A program made the position numbers and the translations under genes. Positions 1 to 5,703 of a DNA stretch of 8,127 nt are shown one piece after another (position 1 is the first letter of the stretch; each line of letters begins with the position of its first letter). Origin of the DNA: Pseudomonadota bacterium (GTDB lineage: Bacteria > Pseudomonadota > Gammaproteobacteria > Acidiferrobacterales > UBA6901); the NCBI GenBank assembly GCA_021783175.1, contig JAJXUF010000140.1, forward strand, positions 1-8,127, in the 5' to 3' direction. Below the pieces are notes generated by a model. It was not told the DNA's origin and did not search any database. It saw nothing but the letters and a program-made list of their open reading frames with translations.

Positions 1-551
1 TAAGCGCTTTCGATAGCCGGGAGCAGGGCAATCTCCATCGGCATGTTGCGCTTCTGCACTTCCTGCACGATGTAGTACAGGTAATAGTGTGCCCGGTTCA
101 ACATGTTTTCCATGTATTCCGGATTGTCCGCGAACCACTGTTCCTGACGCTGGACCAGTGGCCCATCCATTGCCGGCATCGTGAATCCGGCCCTGACGCG
201 ATCCCACAGGTTTGTATAGCTCGCAGGATTAACAGGTGCCGTGCTCGTGGCGCCAGGGGCAGCCGGTGCGCCACCCTGTATGGCAGCAATCATGGGATTG
301 CCGGATTTGGCGGCATCGGTGGCGAAATTGACGCCGGGGGCAGTGCTGACGGGCTTAGCCGGCGCGGCGGCGGCAACTTGAGTTGTATTGGGCGTCGCCG
401 TAGCTACCGGCGGGCCTAGGAGATTGTCATCCGAGGCCGTTTTGTGATCCTGAAGGGAAGCGCATCCGTTGAGCCCGTATAGAGCTACCAGGATGCCGAA
501 AGTCACAAAAGAATAACGAAGGGCCTGATTATTACTTTTTGCTCGGTCCAT
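1..551 (-). CDS. mltD: Membrane-bound lytic murein transglycosylase D, N-terminal part (runs off window)
   Basis: Lytic transglycosylases of this family cleave the MurNAc-GlcNAc bond of peptidoglycan from the periplasmic side, anchored as lipoproteins. Read from the ATG at 551, 183 codons are present before the window edge. Residues 1-30 form a lipoprotein signal: basic residues R3, K5 and R12, a hydrophobic stretch 15-26, and a lipobox LNGC with the acylated Cys at 30. Residues about 32-112 are a low-complexity Ala/Pro/Thr linker. Residues 113-183 are typical MltD sequence: LWDRVRAGF (115-123), NPEYMENM (143-150), YLYYIVQEVQKR (157-168) and MPMEIALLPAIESA (170-183). Glu181 of the IES motif is the expected catalytic acid. 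The rest of the catalytic domain and the LysM repeats lie outside the window. The gene sits 92 bp downstream of gloB on the same strand, as in E. coli. No convincing Shine-Dalgarno sequence precedes the ATG. Confidence 0.93.
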   Translation of the reverse strand, partial: MDRAKSNNQALRYSFVTFGILVALYGLNGCASLQDHKTASDDNLLGPPVATATPNTTQVAAAAPAKPVSTAPGVNFATDAAKSGNPMIAAIQGGAPAAPGATSTAPVNPASYTNLWDRVRAGFTMPAMDGPLVQRQEQWFADNPEYMENMLNRAHYYLYYIVQEVQKRNMPMEIALLPAIESA

Positions 552-559
552 GTAGAACA

Positions 560-588
560 ATGTTAGGGTGCATAGCCTTATGCGTCAA
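560..588 (-). promoter_or_regulatory. Candidate sigma70 promoter of mltD
   Basis: On the minus strand, TTGACG (588-583, 5/6 to the -35 consensus) is followed after exactly 17 bp by TAACAT (565-560, 4/6 to the -10 consensus). Initiation would fall near 553-554, only two or three bases before the mltD ATG at 551. The transcript would therefore be leaderless or nearly so, which agrees with the absence of a Shine-Dalgarno sequence. Found by eye only. Confidence 0.45.
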
Positions 589-643
589 CCCTTTATTAAA
601 GAAATTGCTATTACTTCCGCAGGTCAATTGTTGACGCAGCCAT

Positions 644-1420
644 TCATCCCCTGAAGCCATCCTTCCATCGGCGCAAGGCTGCGAACACTTCGCAGTCAGT
701 TTCAAGCGCATGATGGGCGAACTGCTGAGCGGACGCGCGCACCGCGGGAACACCGCTGCGCAGGAACGGATTGACCGCCTTTTCGCGACCGATGGTCGAA
801 GGGAGACTCGGCAGACTGCACTGACGCAGGTCGCTGACAGATTCTTGGTAGGCGCGTATGTCTGCGTTTCCCGGTTCGACTGCCAACGCGAACCGCAGGC
901 CTGATTCGGTATATTCGTGCGCGCAGTAAACCCGCGTGTCGGGGGGCAGGTCGGCCAGTCGCCTAAGGGAATTGCACATCTGCTCGGCCGTACCCTCGAA
1001 CAGGCGACCACAGCCGGCAGAAAACAGCGTGTCTCCGCAAAACAGCATGCCATCGCCGTAATAGGCGATATGCCCGGCGGTATGTCCTGGTAATTCCATC
1101 ACCTGCAGACGCAGCCCCAGTTCCGGTAACGACACGCTGTCGCCTTCTCGCACTGGATGGGTGATGCCGCGAATGTTTTCCCGTGCCGGTCCGAACACCG
1201 GCAGCGCAAAATGTGCCGTAATATCGGCAATTCCACCGACATGATCGCCGTGGTGGTGTGTGCATAAAATGGCGGTTGGCTTGAGTTTTAGCCTGGCTAG
1301 CTCCTCCAGCACGGGTTCGGCGTCGCCCGGATCCACAATGGCCACGCGGTCGCTGCTGAGGCCGCGCACCAGCCAGATATAGTTGTCCTCGAACGCACAG
1401 ACGTGTAAAACGGAAGTCAT
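644..1420 (-). CDS. gloB: Hydroxyacylglutathione hydrolase (glyoxalase II)
   Basis: Hydrolyses S-D-lactoylglutathione to D-lactate and glutathione, the second step of cytosolic methylglyoxal detoxification. The 258-aa protein matches the usual length of about 250 residues. It has a metallo-beta-lactamase fold with the full binuclear metal site: THHHGDH at 54-60, the His of PGHTAGH at 111-117 (H113), the Asp of CGDTLF (D130) and the His of CAHEY (H168). The C-terminal glutathione-binding helical domain keeps the family signature NPFLR at 217-221. The start ATG at 1418-1420 gives the standard N-terminus, with the conserved DNYIWLV at 12-18. It lies 38 bp from the divergent yafS-like gene and is followed by mltD on the same strand, the order seen in E. 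coli. No clear ribosome binding site is visible upstream. Confidence 0.97.
   Translation of the reverse strand: MTSVLHVCAFEDNYIWLVRGLSSDRVAIVDPGDAEPVLEELARLKLKPTAILCTHHHGDHVGGIADITAHFALPVFGPARENIRGITHPVREGDSVSLPELGLRLQVMELPGHTAGHIAYYGDGMLFCGDTLFSAGCGRLFEGTAEQMCNSLRRLADLPPDTRVYCAHEYTESGLRFALAVEPGNADIRAYQESVSDLRQCSLPSLPSTIGREKAVNPFLRSGVPAVRASAQQFAHHALETDCEVFAALRRWKDGFRG
1383..1411 (+). promoter_or_regulatory. Candidate promoter of the yafS-rnhA(-dnaQ) run, inside the 5' end of gloB
   Basis: Plus-strand TTGTCC (1383-1388, 4/6) and TAAAAC (1406-1411, 4/6) are separated by 17 bp. Predicted initiation near 1418 leaves about 40 nt of leader before the ATG at 1459. The boxes lie inside the opposite-strand gloB coding region, so the two divergent promoters would face each other over a very short space. 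Found by eye. Confidence 0.35.
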
Positions 1421-1426
1421 GGACGG

Positions 1427-1455
1427 AGTGTGGAAGCGACTTTTGCCCGAGTCAA
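1427..1455 (-). promoter_or_regulatory. Weak candidate promoter of gloB
   Basis: Minus-strand TTGACT (1455-1450, 5/6 to -35) and CACACT (1432-1427, only 3/6 to -10) are separated by 17 bp. Initiation would fall at about 1420, the first base of the gloB start codon, again implying a leaderless message. The -10 box is poor, so this is tentative. Confidence 0.25.
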
Positions 1456-1458
1456 CCG

Positions 1459-2280
1459 ATGCGTGATTCGATGAGCCCGTGTGATGCCAGTTCGGATCTG
1501 CGGCGTCGCTTATGTGACTGGTTTGATCAACCCCTGGGGCGTTCTCTGCAGGCGATAGAAAGCCATCGTTTGCGCGAGGTCTGGCCGCATCTCTATGGCA
1601 CGACGGCGCTGCAGCTGGGATGGCTTGGCACCCGGGATTTCCTCGATGGCTGCGTCGCGCCGACCCGTATTATCCTCGATTTGCCGGGCACCGGCGTAAA
1701 CCCGCCCCCGGCGGTGGTGCTGGGGCAACCGGAACTGCTGCCATTCGATACGCGCAGTGTCGATCTTGTGCTGCTGCCGCACACTCTGGAATTTTGCAGG
1801 GACCCGCATCTGGTGCTGCGCGAGGTGCAGCGCATACTGACCCCAGAGGGGTATGCGGTGATCTTCGGCTTCAATCCATTCAGCCTCTGGGGGTTCCGTC
1901 GCATGTTCGCACGCAAGAGCGGGCGGGCACCGTGGTGTGGACGCTTCCTGCAATTGGCGCGTGTCAAAGACTGGCTCAAGCTTCTCGATCTCGAGCTGAC
2001 TCGCGGCAGCATGCTTTACTATCGTCCGCCTCTGCAGAACGAGGGCGTGATGGACCGACTGTATTTCCTGGACAAGATCGGCGATCGTTGGTGGCCGATG
2101 GCAGCTGCCGTCTATCTTTTAGTGGCGCGCAAACGCGTGGCCGGCATGATCCCGCTGCGTCCGACATGGCGAAAACAGCGTTCGATGGCTGGCGCGGTTG
2201 TGCGGCCATTCGTTAAAGGGGTCCCGCACGTGCCGGCCGCGCGGATCGTGCGTCGTGGCGGCGCAGGTGGCCGTGGGTAA
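1459..2280 (+). CDS. yafS: YafS-like class I SAM-dependent methyltransferase-fold protein
   Basis: Resembles E. coli YafS, a predicted methyltransferase of unknown substrate that also lies between gloB and rnhA. Shared features in the 273-aa product are LPFD (94-97), [12 protein letters not shown] (101-112), [13 protein letters not shown] (115-127) and GFNPFSLWG (137-145), the Methyltransf_11-type core from the acidic loop through the following strands. The usual glycine-rich SAM motif I (consensus ExGxGxG) is not evident; around 73-90 the sequence is [13 protein letters not shown], and YafS seems equally degenerate there. Residues 166-226 ([14 protein letters not shown], then YLLVARKR) are also YafS-like. 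The tail after 230 is basic. ATG 1459 is the first in-frame start; ATG 1471 is an alternative, and neither has a good ribosome site. The last codons overlap the rnhA start, which suggests cotranscription. Activity and substrate are unknown. Confidence 0.85.
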   Translation: MRDSMSPCDASSDLRRRLCDWFDQPLGRSLQAIESHRLREVWPHLYGTTALQLGWLGTRDFLDGCVAPTRIILDLPGTGVNPPPAVVLGQPELLPFDTRSVDLVLLPHTLEFCRDPHLVLREVQRILTPEGYAVIFGFNPFSLWGFRRMFARKSGRAPWCGRFLQLARVKDWLKLLDLELTRGSMLYYRPPLQNEGVMDRLYFLDKIGDRWWPMAAAVYLLVARKRVAGMIPLRPTWRKQRSMAGAVVRPFVKGVPHVPAARIVRRGGAGGRG

Positions 2281-2731
2281 GGTGCAAATTCACACCGATG
2301 GCGCCTGTCGCGGCAATCCCGGCCCTGGTGGATGGGGTGCCATTTTGGGTTACGGCGACCACGAGAAGGAATTGCTCGGAGCAGAGCGTGATACGACCAA
2401 TAACCGCATGGAACTGATGGCGGCCATCCAGGCTCTGGAGGCGCTCAAGCGACCATGCGAGATCACGTTGACCACCGATTCCGAGTACCTGCGCAAAGGG
2501 ATCACCGAGTGGATTGCGAACTGGAAGCGCCGCGGTTGGAAGACGGCCGACAAGAAACCGGTAAAAAACCAGGATCTGTGGCAACGTCTGGAAGCAGCGA
2601 CTCACAAGCACGAGATACACTGGAAATGGATCAAGGGCCACAGCGGGCACCCGGAGAATGAGCGTGCCGACCAGCTTGCCAACCGGGCAATCGATGAGAT
2701 GCTGCATGGTCACGCGACGCATTCCGGTTAG
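2273..2731 (+). CDS. rnhA: Ribonuclease HI
   Basis: Degrades the RNA strand of RNA-DNA hybrids, removing R-loops and primer remnants in the cytoplasm. With the GTG start at 2273 the protein is 152 aa, close to the 155 aa of E. coli RNase HI. All catalytic residues are present: D9 in [17 protein letters not shown]47 in [12 protein letters not shown]69 in TTDSEY, H123 in [13 protein letters not shown] and D133 in the same motif. The basic handle region [17 protein letters not shown] (83-99) is also intact. The frame stays open back to an ATG at 2198, but family proteins begin a few residues before the first strand, so GTG 2273 (or GTG 2282) is preferred. GTG 2273 overlaps the yafS stop codon (2278-2280), implying translational coupling. 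AGGTGG at 2265-2270 is close to this start. Confidence 0.95.
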   Translation: MGKVQIHTDGACRGNPGPGGWGAILGYGDHEKELLGAERDTTNNRMELMAAIQALEALKRPCEITLTTDSEYLRKGITEWIANWKRRGWKTADKKPVKNQDLWQRLEAATHKHEIHWKWIKGHSGHPENERADQLANRAIDEMLHGHATHSG

Positions 2732-2823
2732 GCAAGTGCAGCAGAGGGTCCAGAATATGCGTCGGGCGGAGCTGCGAAGCACGGACCCGTTTGGCGCGAC
2801 AACTGATTGGAATATCGAACAGC

Positions 2824-2827
2824 GAGG
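2824..2827 (+). promoter_or_regulatory. Shine-Dalgarno GAGG that fixes the dnaQ TTG start
   Basis: GAGG ends 8 nt before the TTG at 2836. The position supports TTG 2836 over the upstream in-frame TTG at 2791, which would add 15 residues not seen in DnaQ proteins. Confidence 0.6.
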
Positions 2828-2835
2828 CAGCAAGC

Positions 2836-3558
2836 TTGCGTCAGATCGTTCTTGACACTGAAACCACCGGCTTGGAACCGTCCCAGGGGCATCGCATCAT
2901 CGAGATCGGCGCCGTGGAGTTAATCAACCGCCGTCTCACCGGCAACCGCTTCCATCAGTATCTGAACCCGGAGCGCGAGATCGACGCCGGCGCCATCGAG
3001 GTGCACGGCATCACCAACGAGATGCTCGCCGACAAGCCGCGTTTTGCCGAAATCGCGGAAGACTTTCTTGGATTTGTGCGCGACGCAGAACTGATCATTC
3101 ACAATGCGCCATTTGACGTGGGGTTTATAGACAGCGAACTCAAACTGATGCGGGCCGGTAACGCGCGCATCGAGGAAATGTGCCGCGTGCTCGATACTCT
3201 CAAGCTGGCGCGCACCATGCATCCGGGGCAGAAGAACGATCTCGACTCGCTGTGTCGGCGCTATAGCATCGACAACTCTCAGCGAACCCTGCACGGCGCG
3301 TTGCTCGACGCGGAAATCCTGGCTGATGTGTACTTGGCCATGACTGGGGGGCAGACCGCGCTGTTTCAAGACAGCACGCAGGGCGCAAAACAAAGCACCC
3401 AGCGCAGCGCAAAGCTCGTTCTTGATACCAACCGCACGCCGCTTCTGGTGATCCAGGCAACAGCGGAAGAGCTCGCCGCGCATACCGCCTGGACCGAGGA
3501 AATCGACAAGAAGAGCGGCGGTAAATGCCTGTGGAAAAAGCTCGAGACCTCTTCCTGA
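2836..3558 (+). CDS. dnaQ: DNA polymerase III epsilon subunit (3'-5' proofreading exonuclease)
   Basis: Proofreading subunit of the replicative polymerase core (alpha-epsilon-theta). The 240-aa product compares with 243 aa in E. coli. It is a DEDDh exonuclease: Exo I has D7 and E9 in VLDTETTGL, Exo II has D94 in HNAPFD, and Exo III has H153 and D158 in TLHGALLDAEILADVYLAMTGG. A variable linker around 166-200 leads to the C-terminal alpha-binding segment, ending KKSGGKCLWKK, which matches the conserved tail of epsilon. The start is TTG at 2836, giving MRQIVLDTETTG, with GAGG 8 nt upstream; TTG is a weak initiator. It follows rnhA in the same direction after 104 bp, whereas the two genes are divergent in E. 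coli. The gap holds no other gene, only a weak GGGTCC/GGACCC inverted repeat. Confidence 0.97.
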   Translation: MRQIVLDTETTGLEPSQGHRIIEIGAVELINRRLTGNRFHQYLNPEREIDAGAIEVHGITNEMLADKPRFAEIAEDFLGFVRDAELIIHNAPFDVGFIDSELKLMRAGNARIEEMCRVLDTLKLARTMHPGQKNDLDSLCRRYSIDNSQRTLHGALLDAEILADVYLAMTGGQTALFQDSTQGAKQSTQRSAKLVLDTNRTPLLVIQATAEELAAHTAWTEEIDKKSGGKCLWKKLETSS

Positions 3559-3644
3559 GCAGCGCTAGCCTCTGTCGCCAATGAATTGCCGGTGTGGCCG
3601 GTATTTGCCTTGATGCCGCCGCCATCCGCTGCCAGGCGCGCGCA

Positions 3645-3674
3645 TTGCAGAAAGCCCGAACAGACACGTAACAT
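3645..3674 (+). promoter_or_regulatory. Weak candidate promoter of proS
   Basis: TTGCAG (3645-3650, 3/6) and TAACAT (3669-3674, 4/6) are separated by 18 bp. Initiation near 3681 would leave a leader of roughly 45 nt before the GTG at 3725. It lies in the 166-bp gap after dnaQ, where no small gene or strong terminator is visible. Confidence 0.3.
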
Positions 3675-3712
3675 ACGCGCCGATTCAGCAATTGAGCACA
3701 GGCTTGAGCCTT

Positions 3713-3718
3713 GGGGGA
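3713..3718 (+). promoter_or_regulatory. Shine-Dalgarno GGGGGA that fixes the proS GTG start
   Basis: The purine run GGGGGA ends 6 nt before GTG 3725. It argues for that start rather than the in-frame TTG at 3692, which lacks a ribosome site. Confidence 0.55.
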
Positions 3719-3724
3719 TATGTA

Positions 3725-5266
3725 GTGTCGACAGACAAGAAACCGGAGAAACCCGCAAAGCGCGCGAATGCCATATCGCCGACGCGCGAAGAAGATTACG
3801 CTGAGTGGTATCAGCAGGTCATCAGCGCAGCTGATCTTGCCGAGACTTCGGCCGTGCGCGGATGCATGGTCATTAAGCCGTGGGGTTATGGTCTGTGGGA
3901 GAATATTCAGCAGGGCCTCGATCGCATGTTCAAGGATACGGGCCATCAAAATGCCTACTTTCCGCTGTTCATTCCGCTGTCCTTCTTCGAGAAGGAAGCC
4001 GCGCATGTCGAGGGATTCGCGAAAGAGTGCGCTGTTGTCACGCACCGGCGTCTTGAAGCCAAACCCGGCGGCGGGCTCCGGCCGGCTGCCGAGCTGGAAG
4101 AGCCGCTTATCGTTCGCCCAACCAGCGAGACCATCATTGGCGCGAGTTTCGCCAAGTGGATCCAAAGCTATCGCGACCTGCCAGTACTGATTAACCAATG
4201 GGCGAACGTTGTGCGCTGGGAAATGCGCACACGCCTTTTTCTGCGAACCACTGAATTCCTGTGGCAGGAAGGCCATACTGCGCATGCTAGCGAGGCGGAA
4301 GCGCGCGAAGAGACGATGCGCATGCTCGACATCTACGAGCGTTTCGCGCAGGAATACATGGCCATTCCCGTTATCAAGGGCGAAAAATGCTCATGGGAGC
4401 GTTTTCCGGGAGCCGTCAATACCTATTCTATAGAAGCCATGATGCAGGATCACCGTGCGCTGCAGGCCGGCACTTCGCATTTTCTTGGCCAGAACTTCGC
4501 GCGCGCGTCAGATATCCGCTACCAGACCAAGGAAGGGGGAGAAGACTTCGCCTGGACTACCTCCTGGGGCGTATCCACGCGCCTGATCGGCGCGCTCATC
4601 ATGAGCCACAGCGACGACGACGGCCTGGTATTGCCCCCGCGCCTCGCGCCGCGACATGTCGTCATCCTGCCTATCTATCGCAACGATGCAGACCGCGCGC
4701 GCGTGCTTGATTACTGCCGCGCACTTTCAGCCGAACTACGTGATCAGCCATACGGTGATGGCCGGGTGCAGGTGGACATCGATGACCGCGACATCCGCGG
4801 AGGCGAGAAGACCTGGTACCACGTCAAACGTGGTGTGCCGATCCGCTTGGAAATCGGCCCGCGCGACCTGGACGCGGGGGTGGTGTCCATGTCGCGGCGC
4901 GACCGACCGGCGAACGCACGCGAAACGCTTCCACATGCGGAGTTCGTGAAGCGGGCAGGGGAGATACTGGCGCAGATGCAAAGTGCGCTTTTCGAGCGCG
5001 CGCTTTCCTTCCGCGCAGCAAATACGCGCGAGATCGTTGAACATGCCGAGTTCGAGAAGTTTTTCAGCGCTTCGGAGGAAGAGAAGCGTATCCATGGCGG
5101 ATTCGCCTTGTCTCCCTTCGTCGACGATCCGGGCATCGTCGATGCGCTGGCCGCACTCAAGGTGACGGTGCGCTGCCTGCCGCTTGATCAGGAGCGCCGA
5201 CCGGGCACCTGTCTATTTACCGGCAAAGCCACCGACCGCTGGGCGATCTTCGCCAAGGCTTACTGA
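3725..5266 (+). CDS. proS: Prolyl-tRNA synthetase, archaeal/eukaryal-type (short, no INS editing domain)
   Basis: Class II synthetase that charges tRNA-Pro with proline. The product is 513 aa from GTG 3725, against about 570 for the usual proteobacterial enzyme. Visible elements are the YAEWYQQVISAADLAE N-terminus (25-40), the proline-pocket loop RPTSE (131-135), motif 2 (RWEMRTRLFLRTTEFLWQEGH, from 164), and motif 3 around GVSTRLIGALIM (282-293, R286). The anticodon-binding domain begins near 310 and contains DDRDIRGGEKTW (353-364). A C-terminal domain of the archaeal/eukaryal type ends at the signature FAKAY with the terminal Tyr at 513. Motifs 2 and 3 lie about 95 residues apart, so the roughly 180-residue INS editing insertion of bacterial ProRS is absent. 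The C-terminal zinc site looks incomplete: RC and GTCLFTGK keep two cysteines. It is probably transcribed alone; neighbours are functionally unrelated. Confidence 0.95.
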   Translation: MSTDKKPEKPAKRANAISPTREEDYAEWYQQVISAADLAETSAVRGCMVIKPWGYGLWENIQQGLDRMFKDTGHQNAYFPLFIPLSFFEKEAAHVEGFAKECAVVTHRRLEAKPGGGLRPAAELEEPLIVRPTSETIIGASFAKWIQSYRDLPVLINQWANVVRWEMRTRLFLRTTEFLWQEGHTAHASEAEAREETMRMLDIYERFAQEYMAIPVIKGEKCSWERFPGAVNTYSIEAMMQDHRALQAGTSHFLGQNFARASDIRYQTKEGGEDFAWTTSWGVSTRLIGALIMSHSDDDGLVLPPRLAPRHVVILPIYRNDADRARVLDYCRALSAELRDQPYGDGRVQVDIDDRDIRGGEKTWYHVKRGVPIRLEIGPRDLDAGVVSMSRRDRPANARETLPHAEFVKRAGEILAQMQSALFERALSFRAANTREIVEHAEFEKFFSASEEEKRIHGGFALSPFVDDPGIVDALAALKVTVRCLPLDQERRPGTCLFTGKATDRWAIFAKAY

Positions 5267-5276
5267 CGACGTTGGT

Positions 5277-5296
5277 GCCAGCCGGTGGCGGCTGGC
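5277..5296 (+). terminator. GC-rich stem-loop just after proS (possible terminator)
   Basis: GCCAGCC (5277-5283) and GGCTGGC (5290-5296) form a perfect 7-bp stem with a 6-nt loop, starting 11 bp after the proS stop. No T-run follows, so it is not a textbook intrinsic terminator; it could be a pause, a Rho-associated end or a stabilising hairpin. Confidence 0.4.
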
Positions 5297-5491
5297 GGCG
5301 CAGTTGCGTGTACTTCAACATCGAGTGTGCGGGATAGCCGTTTCTTAGCAGTGCAGTGTCACCCGGTGTGAGGGTCGCGCAGAGGCTCCGGATGCTTCTC
5401 AGCGCGCCTGGCCGGTCGTTCCTAGAAAATTCTGCTGTCAACTCCATATTGTTGAAATCACGGGGATTTTTGTGCTGCCTTAAGATCGAAC
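5297..5491. other. Intergenic stretch between proS and the SOS promoter
   Basis: No convincing gene is seen on either strand. The stretch becomes more A/T-rich from about 5425 and includes a small AAATC/GATTT hairpin (5455-5469) followed by two further T residues. Minus-strand reading frames cross it, but they also run through the ends of proS and imuA and have no recognisable domain. It could contain upstream regulatory sequence or a gene remnant, but nothing shows this directly. Confidence 0.4.
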
Positions 5492-5520
5492 TTGCGCGCG
5501 TTGGCCTATAGCTGTATATA
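5492..5520 (+). promoter_or_regulatory. Candidate promoter of the imu operon, covered by LexA box 1
   Basis: TTGCGC (5492-5497, 3/6) and TATATA (5515-5520, 4/6) are separated by 17 bp. The -10 box lies inside the first LexA operator, so bound LexA would block RNA polymerase. Initiation near 5527 leaves a leader of about 25 nt before ATG 5551. Confidence 0.5.
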
Positions 5521-5527
5521 TAAACAG
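5512..5527 (+). promoter_or_regulatory. LexA (SOS) box 1
   Basis: CTGTATATATAAACAG is a perfect CTGT-N8-ACAG match with the alternating A/T core typical of strong gammaproteobacterial and betaproteobacterial LexA sites, and it is followed by TA as in the extended 20-bp consensus. It overlaps the predicted -10 box. Confidence 0.92.
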
Positions 5528-5529
5528 TA

Positions 5530-5545
5530 CTGATTATATATACAG
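5530..5545 (+). promoter_or_regulatory. LexA (SOS) box 2
   Basis: CTGATTATATATACAG has CTG-N10-CAG with one departure (CTGA for CTGT), and is preceded by TA. Its centre is 18 bp from that of box 1, and only the dinucleotide TA separates the two. It reaches to 6 bp before the ATG at 5551, so bound LexA would also cover the predicted start of transcription. Confidence 0.85.
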
Positions 5546-5550
5546 GCACG

Positions 5551-5703
5551 ATGAAAATCCCGACCAAACACCTATCCGGAATTCCGAGCCTAATCCGGCG
5601 CGGCTTTACCGATTCCGGGCTCGATCCGGTCGATATCGGTCCCAGCCGCGACACCCTTATCGTCGGGGGCGTCAACGTGATTTGCCCGCAGAAACTTCGA
5701 TGA
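5551..5703 (+). CDS. Small SOS-operon ORF of unknown function, 50 aa, coupled to imuA
   Basis: I do not recognise this protein. ATG 5551 opens a 50-codon frame whose TGA (5701-5703) overlaps the imuA ATG (5700-5702) as ATGA. It is the first start codon after the twin LexA boxes; AGG at 5544-5546 is a weak ribosome site 4 nt upstream. The product starts MKIPTKHLSGIPSLIRRGF, continues with an acidic, Gly/Pro-containing stretch (20-34) and ends with a short hydrophobic segment TLIVGGVNVICP (35-46) and QKLR. There is no signal peptide, transmembrane helix, LexA-like helix-turn-helix or Ser-Lys protease motif, so it is not the LexA2 often found at this position. By count, 34 of 50 third positions are G or C, as expected for coding DNA in this GC-rich window. 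It could be a real SOS microprotein, a leader peptide that delivers ribosomes to imuA, or a chance frame. Confidence 0.55.
   Translation: MKIPTKHLSGIPSLIRRGFTDSGLDPVDIGPSRDTLIVGGVNVICPQKLR

Noticed and set aside
623..635. GTCAA-CAA-TTGAC inverted repeat (minus-strand reading) after gloB as a terminator or operator
   Set aside because: A 5-bp A/T-containing stem with a 3-nt loop and no T-run; likely chance, though it lies in the gloB-mltD gap.
2198..2272. N-terminal extension of rnhA from ATG 2198
   Set aside because: The extra 25 residues lie over the end of yafS and are not found in RNase HI; the GTG at 2273 fits family length.
2746..2788. GGGTCC/GGACCC inverted repeat between rnhA and dnaQ as a terminator
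   Set aside because: Only 6 bp of stem, a 31-nt loop and no T-run; too weak to call.
2791..2835. N-terminal extension of dnaQ from TTG 2791
   Set aside because: The sequence before MRQIVLDTETTG is not DnaQ-like, and a properly spaced GAGG supports TTG 2836.
3200..4285. Minus-strand frame of 361 codons opposite dnaQ and proS
   Set aside because: Arg/Ala/Cys-rich product without a recognisable domain, lying wholly opposite two clearly conserved genes.
5455..5471. AAATC/GATTT hairpin followed by T residues as an intrinsic terminator of proS
   Set aside because: The stem is A/T-rich, 5 bp, with a very short T-run, about 190 bp past the gene; not convincing.
5551..5703. The 50-codon ORF as a truncated LexA2
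   Set aside because: No helix-turn-helix, no Ala-Gly cleavage site and no Ser/Lys active-site motif can be seen.
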